Source of the DNA: an uncultured Bacilli bacterium
GTDB taxonomy: Bacteria; Bacillota_I; Bacilli_A; RF39; UBA660
Assembly: GCA_944327405.1 (NCBI GenBank)
Contig: CALVHK010000053.1
Location: forward strand, 1 to 6,790
Direction of reading: 5' to 3'
Length of the DNA stretch: 6,790 bases
In this document: piece by piece, positions 1 to 4,464 of the stretch
Layout: each line of letters opens with the position of its first letter
Position numbering within the stretch: position 1 is the first letter of the stretch
Notes under the pieces: generated by a model
Databases searched by the model: none
Seen by the model: the letters and a program-made list of their open reading frames with translations, nothing else
Told to the model about the DNA's origin: nothing
Translations under genes and position numbers: made by a program

Positions 1-305
1 GTAATGCCACCTTCCACAACAATTTCATATACTAGGTAAGCATCCTGCAAGCCTGTATGGTATGGTCTTGCAGCTCCTAAGTTGTTAATCATGACAGCAT
101 ATGGTCTTGAAGTACTATTTAAATCTACTACTTGAACGGTTGGCTCTTCGGGATTGGTGGTATCACCACTATTATTTCCATTATCCGTTTTATCACTTTC
201 ATTGTCTTTGGTTAAAAATAAGATTCCTGCGGTTGCTCCTCCGATTAAGAGAACTAAAGCAACAATTATAATAATTAGATTTTTCTTTTTTAATTTCTTC
301 TTCAT
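1..305 (-). CDS. DUF3048 (YerB-like) domain protein, N-terminal part, cut by window edge
   Basis: The first 101 codons of a gene that continues beyond position 1. Residues 1-9 are Lys-rich, followed by one hydrophobic segment (about 10-32), a polar Asp/Asn/Gly/Thr linker (about 33-58), and then the start of a DUF3048 domain. That domain is recognised from RPYAVMINN (67-75), AARP (78-81) and LVYEIVVEGGI (91-101), matching the N-terminal signature of the family that includes B. subtilis YerB. The biochemical role of the family is unknown; members are extracytoplasmic. YerB itself is a lipoprotein, whereas no Cys lipobox follows the hydrophobic segment here, so this copy looks anchored by an uncleaved transmembrane helix. 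The ATG at 305 has an AGAGGT Shine-Dalgarno at 311-316. The gene follows trxB by 60 bp and has its own promoter. Family call is from motif memory. Confidence 0.82.
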   Translation of the reverse strand, partial: MKKKLKKKNLIIIIVALVLLIGGATAGILFLTKDNESDKTDNGNNSGDTTNPEEPTVQVVDLNSTSRPYAVMINNLGAARPYHTGLQDAYLVYEIVVEGGI

Positions 306-329
306 ACTGCACCTCTATTTTGTAATTTA

Positions 330-338
330 AGTATAGCA
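330..338 (-). promoter_or_regulatory. Extended -10 promoter for the DUF3048 gene
   Basis: On the minus strand the bases read TGCTATACT, a full TGn extended -10 motif with hexamer TATACT at 330-335. The -35 position at 17-bp spacing (353-358, TATCCA) is poor, as is often tolerated with an extended -10. Transcription would start near 323, leaving a short leader that includes the Shine-Dalgarno at 311-316. No convincing terminator separates this from the trxB stop at 366, so read-through from trxB is also possible. Confidence 0.55.
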
Positions 339-365
339 CAAAAAATGATGTTTGGATAGATTAAA

Positions 366-1244
366 TTATCTTGTCATATAAACAACTGCTTCTGCTCCTT
401 CACTGGCAGCATTTACGATTTGATAAATTTCTTTTTTTACAACATCGCCACTAGCATAGACTCCTTTGATGTTTGTTTCATGATGGTCGTCTACTAAAAT
501 ATAGCCACTATCCATTGCAATGTCGGTACTTGCTAAAAAGTCAGTATTCGGAATATATCCAACGTATAAAAATATTCCTTTTACTTCTAGTTCTTTTCCA
601 TCTTTTAAAATTACACCTTTTATCTTGTCTTCTTCTATTTTTAAGCTTGTTACTTCATTGTTTAAAATCAGTTCAATATTATCTTTTTGTTCTACTTCTC
701 TAATTAGTGTATCTTCTCCTCTAAATTCATCTCGTCTGTGGATAAGATAAACTTTATTCACAATTCTTGATAAATACAAAGCTTCACTTAGAGCGCTAGA
801 GCCACCCCCGATGACGGCTACATCACTATTTTTGTATAATGCTCCATCACATAAAGCACAAGTACTCAACCCTCTTCCTAAAAACTTTTCTTCGTCTTTT
901 AAGCCAAGCATTTTCGGACGACGTCCACTTGCTATCAGTAAATATTTTGTTTCATAAACATTACTGGTTGTTTTTACCGTTTTCATACTATCCGTGATCA
1001 CATCGGTTACTTTTTCTAGCTTGTATTCAATACCCATCTTATTGACTTCCTCAAATAAATTGTACGCTAGATCTGGACCACTGATACTTGCAAATCCCGG
1101 ATAGTTTTCAATTTCACTAATGGAATTAATCGTTCCACCGGGAGCACTTCCTTCTAATAATAAAACTTTCATGCCAGCTCGGTGAGCATAAATACCGGCA
1201 CTAATTCCGGAAATACCCATGCCTATAATAATTAAATCATACAT
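366..1244 (-). CDS. trxB: Thioredoxin reductase (NADPH, FAD, low-Mr type)
   Basis: Flavoenzyme that passes electrons from NADPH through FAD and a Cys pair to thioredoxin in the cytoplasm. The 292-aa length is slightly below the usual 305-320. Visible motifs are the FAD Rossmann GMGISG (8-13), GG followed by ENYPG (36-50), the redox pair C129-A-L-C132 followed by DG, the NADPH Rossmann GGGSSA (146-151), HRRDEFR (169-175, the Arg pair that binds the NADPH 2'-phosphate), and a late FAD contact ASGDV (264-268). The HRR motif argues against the ferredoxin-dependent relatives. The first glycine motif lacks the common PA (GxGPAG is usual), and CALC differs from the better known CATC/CAVC. The ATG at 1244 lies within the last codons of lgt (8-bp overlap) and has AAAGGAG at 1254-1260 inside lgt, so translation is likely coupled. 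The lgt-trxB order is familiar in Firmicutes. Confidence 0.95.
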   Translation of the reverse strand: MYDLIIIGMGISGISAGIYAHRAGMKVLLLEGSAPGGTINSISEIENYPGFASISGPDLAYNLFEEVNKMGIEYKLEKVTDVITDSMKTVKTTSNVYETKYLLIASGRRPKMLGLKDEEKFLGRGLSTCALCDGALYKNSDVAVIGGGSSALSEALYLSRIVNKVYLIHRRDEFRGEDTLIREVEQKDNIELILNNEVTSLKIEEDKIKGVILKDGKELEVKGIFLYVGYIPNTDFLASTDIAMDSGYILVDDHHETNIKGVYASGDVVKKEIYQIVNAASEGAEAVVYMTR

Positions 1245-2070
1245 TTTTCTTTGCTCCTTTCTTCACTACTCTTTTTTCGTTAATATCATTATATAAGTTT
1301 TCATATTTTCCTTTACGACTTAAATAGATTAGGTAAATTAAACCTGCTACAAAGAGTACTATTGATATAATTTGTGCTATTTTAAAGCCACCGATCATTA
1401 ATGAATCCGTACGCCATGCTTCAATAAAGAAACGTCCTAAGCTATACCACATCAAATAAATACTGGTTGTAGCTCCTACTTTAATATATTTATATTTTCT
1501 GATTAATATTAATACAACAAACCCAAGTAAGCACCATAAAGATTCAAAATAAAATGTTGGTAAATAATAAATACCACCGATATTCATTCCTTCAATAATG
1601 AACTCGGGTACAAGTAAGTTTTTTAGCTCTGTATAAGTAGTAGCAATGCCATGAGCTTCCCCATTAAAGAAGTTTCCCCATCTACCTATGGCTTGAGCTA
1701 AAATGATGCTTGGTGCGGCCATGTCTAGTAATTTTAAGAAATTTAAATGATATTTACGAGCAAAAAATATTACCGTTAGAACACCTGCGATAAGTCCACC
1801 ATGAATGGCTAAGCCACCATTCCATATGGAAAATATTTCAAGAAGATTATTTTTGTAATAAGAAAAATTAAAGATGACATAATAAAGTCTTGCTCCAATA
1901 ATTCCCATGATGATAGCCCAAAAAGCTATATTAAAGATTAAGTCTTTGGGATATTTAAACTTTTTTGCTTCTTTTTCTACTAAAATAAGTCCAATAATAA
2001 TACCAATTAAAATAAGTATGCTATACCAATGAACATCTATTCCAAATAAACTAAACATAACTGGATCCAT
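1237..2070 (-). CDS. lgt: Phosphatidylglycerol--prolipoprotein diacylglyceryl transferase
   Basis: Membrane enzyme that moves a diacylglyceryl group from phosphatidylglycerol to the lipobox Cys of prolipoproteins, the first step of lipoprotein maturation. The 277-aa product has about seven hydrophobic segments. The family signature GRWGNFFNGEAHG (129-141) contains the conserved Arg130 and Glu138. An upstream IHGG holds His90, and the C-terminal half has GRFFIEAWRTDSL (212-224) with Arg213, Glu217 and Arg220. These match the conserved catalytic or lipid-binding residues described for E. coli Lgt. The last 25 residues are a basic cytoplasmic tail ending in TGA at 1237-1239. The ATG at 2070 has Shine-Dalgarno AGAGGAA (2075-2081). 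The gene has its own promoter upstream and is the first gene of an lgt-trxB unit, with the DUF3048 gene possibly co-transcribed. Confidence 0.97.
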   Translation of the reverse strand: MDPVMFSLFGIDVHWYSILILIGIIIGLILVEKEAKKFKYPKDLIFNIAFWAIIMGIIGARLYYVIFNFSYYKNNLLEIFSIWNGGLAIHGGLIAGVLTVIFFARKYHLNFLKLLDMAAPSIILAQAIGRWGNFFNGEAHGIATTYTELKNLLVPEFIIEGMNIGGIYYLPTFYFESLWCLLGFVVLILIRKYKYIKVGATTSIYLMWYSLGRFFIEAWRTDSLMIGGFKIAQIISIVLFVAGLIYLIYLSRKGKYENLYNDINEKRVVKKGAKKNV

Positions 2071-2092
2071 AAAATTCCTCTTTTCTAGATTT

Positions 2093-2121
2093 ATTATACA
2101 CTATTTTTCTATTTACTAAAA
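2093..2121 (-). promoter_or_regulatory. Promoter for lgt-trxB
   Basis: A perfect TATAAT -10 (2093-2098) is preceded directly by TG on the minus strand. The -35 hexamer at 17 bp (2116-2121) reads TTTTAG and is weak. Transcription would start around 2086, giving a leader of only about 15 nt with the Shine-Dalgarno. The -35 side overlaps the U-tract of the terminator of the 437-aa gene, so the two transcription units are packed with no spare DNA. Confidence 0.6.
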
Positions 2122-2150
2122 GAAAAAAGTTAAGAAATAAATCTTAACTT
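2118..2150 (-). terminator. Rho-independent terminator of the 437-aa protein gene
   Basis: On the minus strand a perfect 9-bp stem, AAGTTAAGA (2150-2142) pairing with TCTTAACTT (2135-2127), closes a 6-nt loop and runs straight into TTTTCTTTT. The stem is AT-rich and so only moderately strong. The TAA stop of the gene (2144-2146) lies inside the first arm, so termination begins as the stop codon is made. Confidence 0.75.
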
Positions 2151-3457
2151 GTGGCAATGACGAATGGTTGAGTTGAAGTACCATTTCCTGATGATATGGT
2201 GACATCTGCTTTTAAGTTGATTACAGGTCGGATAGCCCAAGTGTTGTGTACGTAACTATAGCCGTTATTTCCTGATGTATATACAAAAAATACATCAGCA
2301 ATATCATAAGAAGTATCAAAGTTATATGGAGTCATAGTCCAATAGTATTGATTTGTGTATAAGTAATAACTGTTGTTATCGCTTCCTACAACTCCTCCTG
2401 CAAATGCTATTTCATCGGCCGTAATAAGTCCTACTGGATATGTTAGTTTTTTATTTCCTTTATTACTTTCGCTTGTTGTGAATAAATCAATATCATTCTG
2501 GCATTTGTAGCTTGGATTTTTGTTATTTACTAATCTATCATAGGCTTGATATTCTGTTAGTTCTCTTCCTGTGCCGCTTCCTCTATATATTGTACGATCA
2601 TTGCAGAAACCTGCATTTTTGCCAATGTAACTATCATACTCTTTTTCTTGGATATTTGTTTTATACCATTCGTCTAGGTTTTCTTTTATAGTGCTTGATG
2701 TATCAGTTCCTTGAGCTTGATTTTGTGTATACATATATCCCACATATTCGCTTGTTCTGTAGGAACTGTTATATGCACTTGTTCCAATTTGTGTCCCTGT
2801 TCCTGTTGTATTTGCACTTGTTCCTTGATAGATTAATCGTATGCTACCATCTCCATTAATTCTTATGATCCTCCAGTAGAATCCTGCAAAGTATACCCAG
2901 TTATCCGTTGGGTTTCCGGCAAAATAGTATACTTCTCCATCATTATCATATTGACTACTATTAGCAGATTTATATATTACTCCTGTTGTAGTATCTGTTA
3001 CTGTTGAATTAAAATTGGTTCTTGTTCTTACAGTTTGATAATATGATAGTAATGTGTCTTTAACTAATTTTTGTTCATCAAAATATAAATAGCACCTTGT
3101 TCCTTTAGCTGTCATTCCTAAAAAATTAATTTGACCACTATTGTATTCTATTTGAATATTATTATCTCTGACATTATTTACTTCACAATAACTTTCTTCT
3201 GTATTTAATGCATATCCACTGGTAGGTACTGTATCAACACTTTCATATTCCCCACTGCTATTTTCTTGATACATTGCTACCATCTTAAAATCATATGGTG
3301 TATAATTTACAGTTGCATTATATAGTGGCACACTTTGGGCTGTTTTATATTTTGCTCTGGTAAAATTGATTACGATCGCACTTATAACTGTTACTACTAT
3401 TATTCCTACAATAATATTTCTCTTCAAATGACTTCTTTTTAATACCTCGAATTTCAT
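2144..3457 (-). CDS. Anchored extracytoplasmic protein with C-terminal lectin-fold-like domain (function unknown)
   Basis: A 437-aa protein of unknown function. Residues 1-13 are basic, 14-32 form one strong hydrophobic helix, and TRAKYKTAQS (33-42) follows, so it is either a membrane anchor or a signal sequence cut near the Ala. Residues 43-130 form a small Tyr/Asn/Thr-rich domain with Cys91 and Cys122. From about 188 (VYFAGFYWRIIRINGDGS) to the end is a second domain holding Cys285 and Cys319, closing with YYWTMTPYNF (371-380), a Gly/Tyr/Asn-rich stretch and WAIRPVINLKADVTI (407-421). That ending, an aromatic YWTM then RPVINLK, resembles the DUF6273 and formylglycine-enzyme/C-type-lectin-like modules of surface proteins from uncultured gut Bacilli. 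I infer an outward-facing binding or adhesion role. The four Cys could form two disulfides. The ATG has only a weak Shine-Dalgarno (AGAGAG). The gene has its own promoter and terminator and diverges from an XRE regulator. Confidence 0.85.
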   Translation of the reverse strand: MKFEVLKRSHLKRNIIVGIIVVTVISAIVINFTRAKYKTAQSVPLYNATVNYTPYDFKMVAMYQENSSGEYESVDTVPTSGYALNTEESYCEVNNVRDNNIQIEYNSGQINFLGMTAKGTRCYLYFDEQKLVKDTLLSYYQTVRTRTNFNSTVTDTTTGVIYKSANSSQYDNDGEVYYFAGNPTDNWVYFAGFYWRIIRINGDGSIRLIYQGTSANTTGTGTQIGTSAYNSSYRTSEYVGYMYTQNQAQGTDTSSTIKENLDEWYKTNIQEKEYDSYIGKNAGFCNDRTIYRGSGTGRELTEYQAYDRLVNNKNPSYKCQNDIDLFTTSESNKGNKKLTYPVGLITADEIAFAGGVVGSDNNSYYLYTNQYYWTMTPYNFDTSYDIADVFFVYTSGNNGYSYVHNTWAIRPVINLKADVTISSGNGTSTQPFVIATS

Positions 3458-3506
3458 AACTAACTCTCTTTCTCATGAAGTTCTACTTCATTTAATAATT
3501 TTGAAA

Positions 3507-3541
3507 TATAAGCTATGATATGTATACTTTCCTAGCTTATA
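3507..3541 (-). repeat. 9-bp inverted repeat at the transcription start of the 437-aa gene
   Basis: TATAAGCTA (3507-3515) and TAGCTTATA (3533-3541) are perfect inverted copies separated by 17 bp. The outer edge falls at the predicted first base of the mRNA. It can act either as a 5'-terminal RNA hairpin or as a two-half-site operator just downstream of the promoter. The AGCT core recurs in the palindrome at 3583-3590. Confidence 0.6.
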
Positions 3542-3546
3542 CATAA

Positions 3547-3575
3547 ATTATAAATAGAACGAGATTAAAAGTCAA
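3547..3575 (-). promoter_or_regulatory. Strong promoter for the 437-aa protein gene
   Basis: On the minus strand TTGACT (3570-3575) and a perfect TATAAT (3547-3552) are separated by exactly 17 bp. Expected start of transcription is about 3540, leaving an 83-nt leader. The leader begins with the inverted repeat at 3507-3541 and contains a second small hairpin (ATGAAG 3491-3486 with CTTCAT 3480-3475). Confidence 0.8.
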
Positions 3576-3579
3576 GAAA

Positions 3580-3593
3580 AATATAGCTATTTT
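3580..3593. promoter_or_regulatory. Palindromic operator candidate between divergent promoters
   Basis: ATAGCTAT (3583-3590) is a perfect 8-bp palindrome; after one mismatch it gains two more pairs per side (AA...TT). It lies between the two -35 elements (3575 and 3595), where one bound regulator could affect both promoters. It shares AGCT with the inverted repeat at 3507-3541. Binding by the adjacent XRE protein is inferred. Confidence 0.4.
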
Positions 3594-3594
3594 A

Positions 3595-3623
3595 TTGGTA
3601 TTTAAAATTTCAATATTTATTAT
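3595..3623 (+). promoter_or_regulatory. Promoter for the tandem-XRE regulator
   Basis: TTGGTA (3595-3600), a 17-bp spacer and TATTAT (3618-3623) give 4/6 and 5/6 matches to the sigma-A consensus. Transcription would start near 3630, so the leader is about 18 nt and contains GGTGAT at 3638-3643. This very short leader also argues for the downstream GTG start of the gene. Confidence 0.65.
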
Positions 3624-3647
3624 GAGAAAATATTTTTGGTGATAAAA

Positions 3648-4097
3648 GTGTATAGTCGTTTAAAAGAATTAAGAGAGCAAAAAGAAGTTACACAAGCTGC
3701 ATTGAGTAAGTTATTAGAAATACATGAATTTGTTTACGGACAATATGAAAGAGAATATGTTATCATTCCTCTTAAACATTTAAATACACTTGCTAATTTT
3801 TATCATGTTTCTATTGATTACCTTTTTGAATTTACAGATAAAACGAATTATAATAAAATGAATAAAAATATTGATCCGATTAAAAGTGGTGAAAGATTAA
3901 AGGAATTTCGTAAAGAAAATAAAATTACGCAGTCTAAATTAGCTGATTTACTCAATACCGTGCAACCTGTGATTGCTAATTATGAAAAAGGTAAACATTT
4001 AATTGCTACTCCTTTTTTGTATACCATATGTTCTAAATATCATATTAGTGCTGATTATCTTTTGGGTAAAAGTGATAAGTCAAAGTATTTGAAGTGA
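3648..4097 (+). CDS. Transcriptional regulator with two tandem XRE (Cro/C1-type) HTH domains
   Basis: A 149-aa DNA-binding protein built as a duplication. Domain 1 (about 4-61) starts RLKELREQKEVTQ and ends VSIDYLFEF; domain 2 (about 82-140) starts ERLKEFRKENKITQ and ends ISADYLLGK. Each has the XRE layout: RLKExR helix, TQxxLAxLL, recognition helix, YExG-type turn. Domain 2 keeps the canonical NYEKGK, while domain 1 has QYEREY and a less typical recognition helix, so the copies probably bind differently or one mainly dimerises. No sensor or peptidase domain is present. The frame is open further upstream (TTG 3636, GTG 3639), but GTG at 3648 is chosen because GGTGAT (3638-3643) is a proper Shine-Dalgarno only for it. 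It diverges from the 437-aa gene, with a palindrome between, so autoregulation and control of the neighbour are likely (inferred). Confidence 0.88.
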   Translation: MYSRLKELREQKEVTQAALSKLLEIHEFVYGQYEREYVIIPLKHLNTLANFYHVSIDYLFEFTDKTNYNKMNKNIDPIKSGERLKEFRKENKITQSKLADLLNTVQPVIANYEKGKHLIATPFLYTICSKYHISADYLLGKSDKSKYLK

Positions 4098-4110
4098 CTT
4101 TGGCTTTTTC
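4077..4110 (+). terminator. Rho-independent terminator of the XRE gene
   Basis: AAGTCAAAGT (4077-4086) pairs with ACTTTGGCTT (4097-4106), 10 pairs including one U-G, across a 10-nt loop. The 3' arm runs into TTTTC. The TGA stop (4095-4097) sits at the loop/3'-arm junction, so the hairpin starts within the last codons. The stem is moderate and the U-tract short. Confidence 0.55.
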
Positions 4111-4112
4111 TA

Positions 4113-4139
4113 TGTCGAATTTCGTGTCGGAATTTGTCG
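4113..4139 (+). repeat. Three closely spaced TGTCG motifs
   Basis: TGTCG occurs at 4113-4117, 4125-4129 and 4135-4139, with GTCG(G)AATTT seen twice in the surrounding bases. They lie 12-38 bp upstream of the -35 element at 4151 and after the XRE terminator, so they could be activator or repressor sites for the plus-strand promoter. No protein is assigned. Confidence 0.35.
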
Positions 4140-4150
4140 AACGCTTTTTC

Positions 4151-4179
4151 TTGCTTTTTAAAACATTATCCTTCATAAT
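4151..4179 (+). promoter_or_regulatory. Plus-strand promoter of the structured intergenic RNA
   Basis: TTGCTT (4151-4156), a 17-bp spacer and CATAAT (4174-4179). The -10 matches 5/6; the -35 only TTG. Predicted start is near 4186, immediately before GAGCATTAGG (4188-4197). No ordinary gene follows; the transcript would run through several hairpins and the 38-codon ORF at 4287-4403. Confidence 0.45.
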
Positions 4180-4286
4180 ATTAACTCGAGCATTAGGGCT
4201 GGTGTCTACCAGGCATATTCATGACTATTGTTCTTACTTCCTTTACTCCGGTGGGGTTTTGGTTTTAAGCAATAGAAAGGGATTGT

Positions 4287-4403
4287 GTGGTTAGTATGAG
4301 AAAGCTTTTTCAAATACTTATATCTTGGTTTAGACCAAAAAAGACATCAACCATCATCATTGTATGTAGCAACATGACGGTTAATGTCGATTCGAAAGAG
4401 TAG
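4287..4403 (+). CDS. Possible 38-aa peptide gene, unrecognised
   Basis: The frame opens with GTG at 4287 (alternative ATG at 4296) and ends TAG at 4401-4403. AGAAAGG (4274-4280), a strong match to the 16S 3' end, is about 6 nt before the GTG. The peptide reads MVSMRKLFQILISWF, then a basic RPKK, then a second hydrophobic patch (TIIIVC) and an acidic-ended tail (VDSKE). It is small, basic and amphipathic, as in some type I toxins, but lacks one clean membrane helix and does not match Fst/Ldr, Hok, TxpA or BsrG as I know them. The C-terminal two thirds are covered by the antisense sRNA, and the last bases sit in the 4400-4426 hairpin. Upstream TTCCTTT (4238-4244) could pair with AAAGGGA (4276-4282) and hide the ribosome site. 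The alternative is a chance ORF in a structured ncRNA. Confidence 0.3.
   Translation: MVSMRKLFQILISWFRPKKTSTIIIVCSNMTVNVDSKE
4337..4388 (-). terminator. Rho-independent terminator of the sRNA and likely of the glycosyltransferase operon
   Basis: Arms 4374-4388 and 4343-4357 pair at 13 of 15 positions (GACAT/ATGTC, AACC/GGTT and TCAT/ATGA blocks with two single mismatches). TTG/CAA adds three more pairs near the tip. On the minus strand the stem is followed directly by TTTTTT (4342-4337). It is the first strong terminator after the GT-C stop at 4465. Confidence 0.65.
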
Positions 4404-4426
4404 GCATTACGTTCCTAATGCTCTAC
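4337..4426 (-). ncRNA. Orphan two-hairpin small RNA, about 90 nt
   Basis: A complete stand-alone transcription unit: a promoter (4433-4461), a predicted start at about 4426, and an intrinsic terminator ending at 4337. The 5' hairpin begins at the first base: GTAG plus GCATTA pair with TAATGC plus CTAC (4426-4400), with one bulged A and the loop GGAACG. After an 11-nt linker comes a long terminator hairpin (4388-4343) and U6. There is no sensible ORF. It lies downstream of the GT-C gene in the same direction, so it may also be made by processing of the operon 3' UTR. It is fully antisense to the 3' part of the plus-strand RNA and its small ORF, which makes an antisense regulator the simplest proposal. 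No known Rfam-type family is recognised. Confidence 0.5.
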
Positions 4427-4432
4427 ATCTTA

Positions 4433-4461
4433 AGTATAACCTATTTTTAAAATAAATACAA
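4433..4461 (-). promoter_or_regulatory. Minus-strand promoter of the orphan sRNA
   Basis: TTGTAT (4456-4461), a 17-bp spacer and TATACT (4433-4438) on the minus strand match the sigma-A consensus at 4/6 and 5/6. The start would fall near 4426, at the base of the 5' hairpin. It lies just downstream of the GT-C stop codon and has no coding gene of its own. Confidence 0.55.
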
Positions 4462-4464
4462 TCA

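Larger units (their letters stand above)
4188..4423. repeat. Perfect 10-bp inverted repeat bracketing the structured region
   Basis: GAGCATTAGG at 4188-4197 and CCTAATGCTC at 4414-4423. Each copy lies at the predicted 5' end of one of the two convergent RNAs, so both RNAs would begin with nearly the same sequence. A miniature-transposon reading (terminal repeats of a 236-bp element) is possible, but I see no matching target duplication outside the arms. Confidence 0.6.
4186..4426 (+). ncRNA. Candidate multi-hairpin plus-strand RNA (structured mRNA or ncRNA)
   Basis: From the promoter at 4151-4179 this transcript would fold into successive hairpins. These are CTGGT/ACCAG (4199-4212), CTATTG+CTTA with TAAG+CAATAG (4225-4275, capped by ACTCC/GGGGT), TTGGT/ACCAA (4325-4338), a long imperfect stem (4343-4388) and GTAG-GCATTA/TAATGC-CTAC (4400-4426). 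Its 5' GAGCATTAGG (4188-4197) is fully complementary to CCTAATGCTC (4414-4423), so the ends can pair and close the whole fold. The 3' end is uncertain, because no U-tract directly follows the last hairpin; ATTTTTT at 4473-4480 is a possible stop point. It carries the small ORF at 4287-4403 and is antisense to the minus-strand sRNA. I do not recognise a known RNA family. Confidence 0.35.

Noticed and set aside
473..750. Two plus-strand open frames of 76 codons within trxB
   Set aside because: They run antisense through a well-supported trxB, have low-complexity Leu/Ser/Phe composition typical of shadow frames, and show no domain.
2144..3457. Diversity-generating retroelement target
   Set aside because: The lectin-like C-terminus is suggestive, but there is no reverse transcriptase, template repeat or accessory gene in the window.
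3636..3647. Upstream TTG (3636) or GTG (3639) start of the XRE gene
   Set aside because: The GGTGAT at 3638-3643 overlaps these codons and is correctly spaced only for GTG at 3648; the predicted transcript start near 3630 leaves no room for another ribosome site.
4045..4176. Minus-strand frame of 43 codons, Lys/Ser/Thr-rich, starting MKDNVLKSKKKR
   Set aside because: The composition is protein-like, but it runs into the 3' end of the XRE gene on the opposite strand, has no proper Shine-Dalgarno or promoter, and matches nothing I recognise.
4094..4294. Plus-strand frame of 66 codons from a GTG at 4094
   Set aside because: Its start overlaps the XRE stop region and terminator with no usable Shine-Dalgarno, and it crosses a promoter and two hairpins. 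The TAG at 4292-4294 almost touches the ATG at 4296, which could mean coupling, but I give this little weight.
4188..4423. Miniature inverted-repeat transposon
   Set aside because: The 10-bp terminal repeats fit, but no direct target duplication flanks them, no second copy is in the window, and the arms coincide with predicted RNA starts, which explains them better.
4186..4426. tmRNA, 6S RNA or other known structural RNA in the convergent region
   Set aside because: GATTCGA-like bases near 4389-4396 recall tmRNA or tRNA T-loops, but there is no acceptor stem, tag frame or CCA end. The many separate hairpins also do not fit the single long bubble of 6S.
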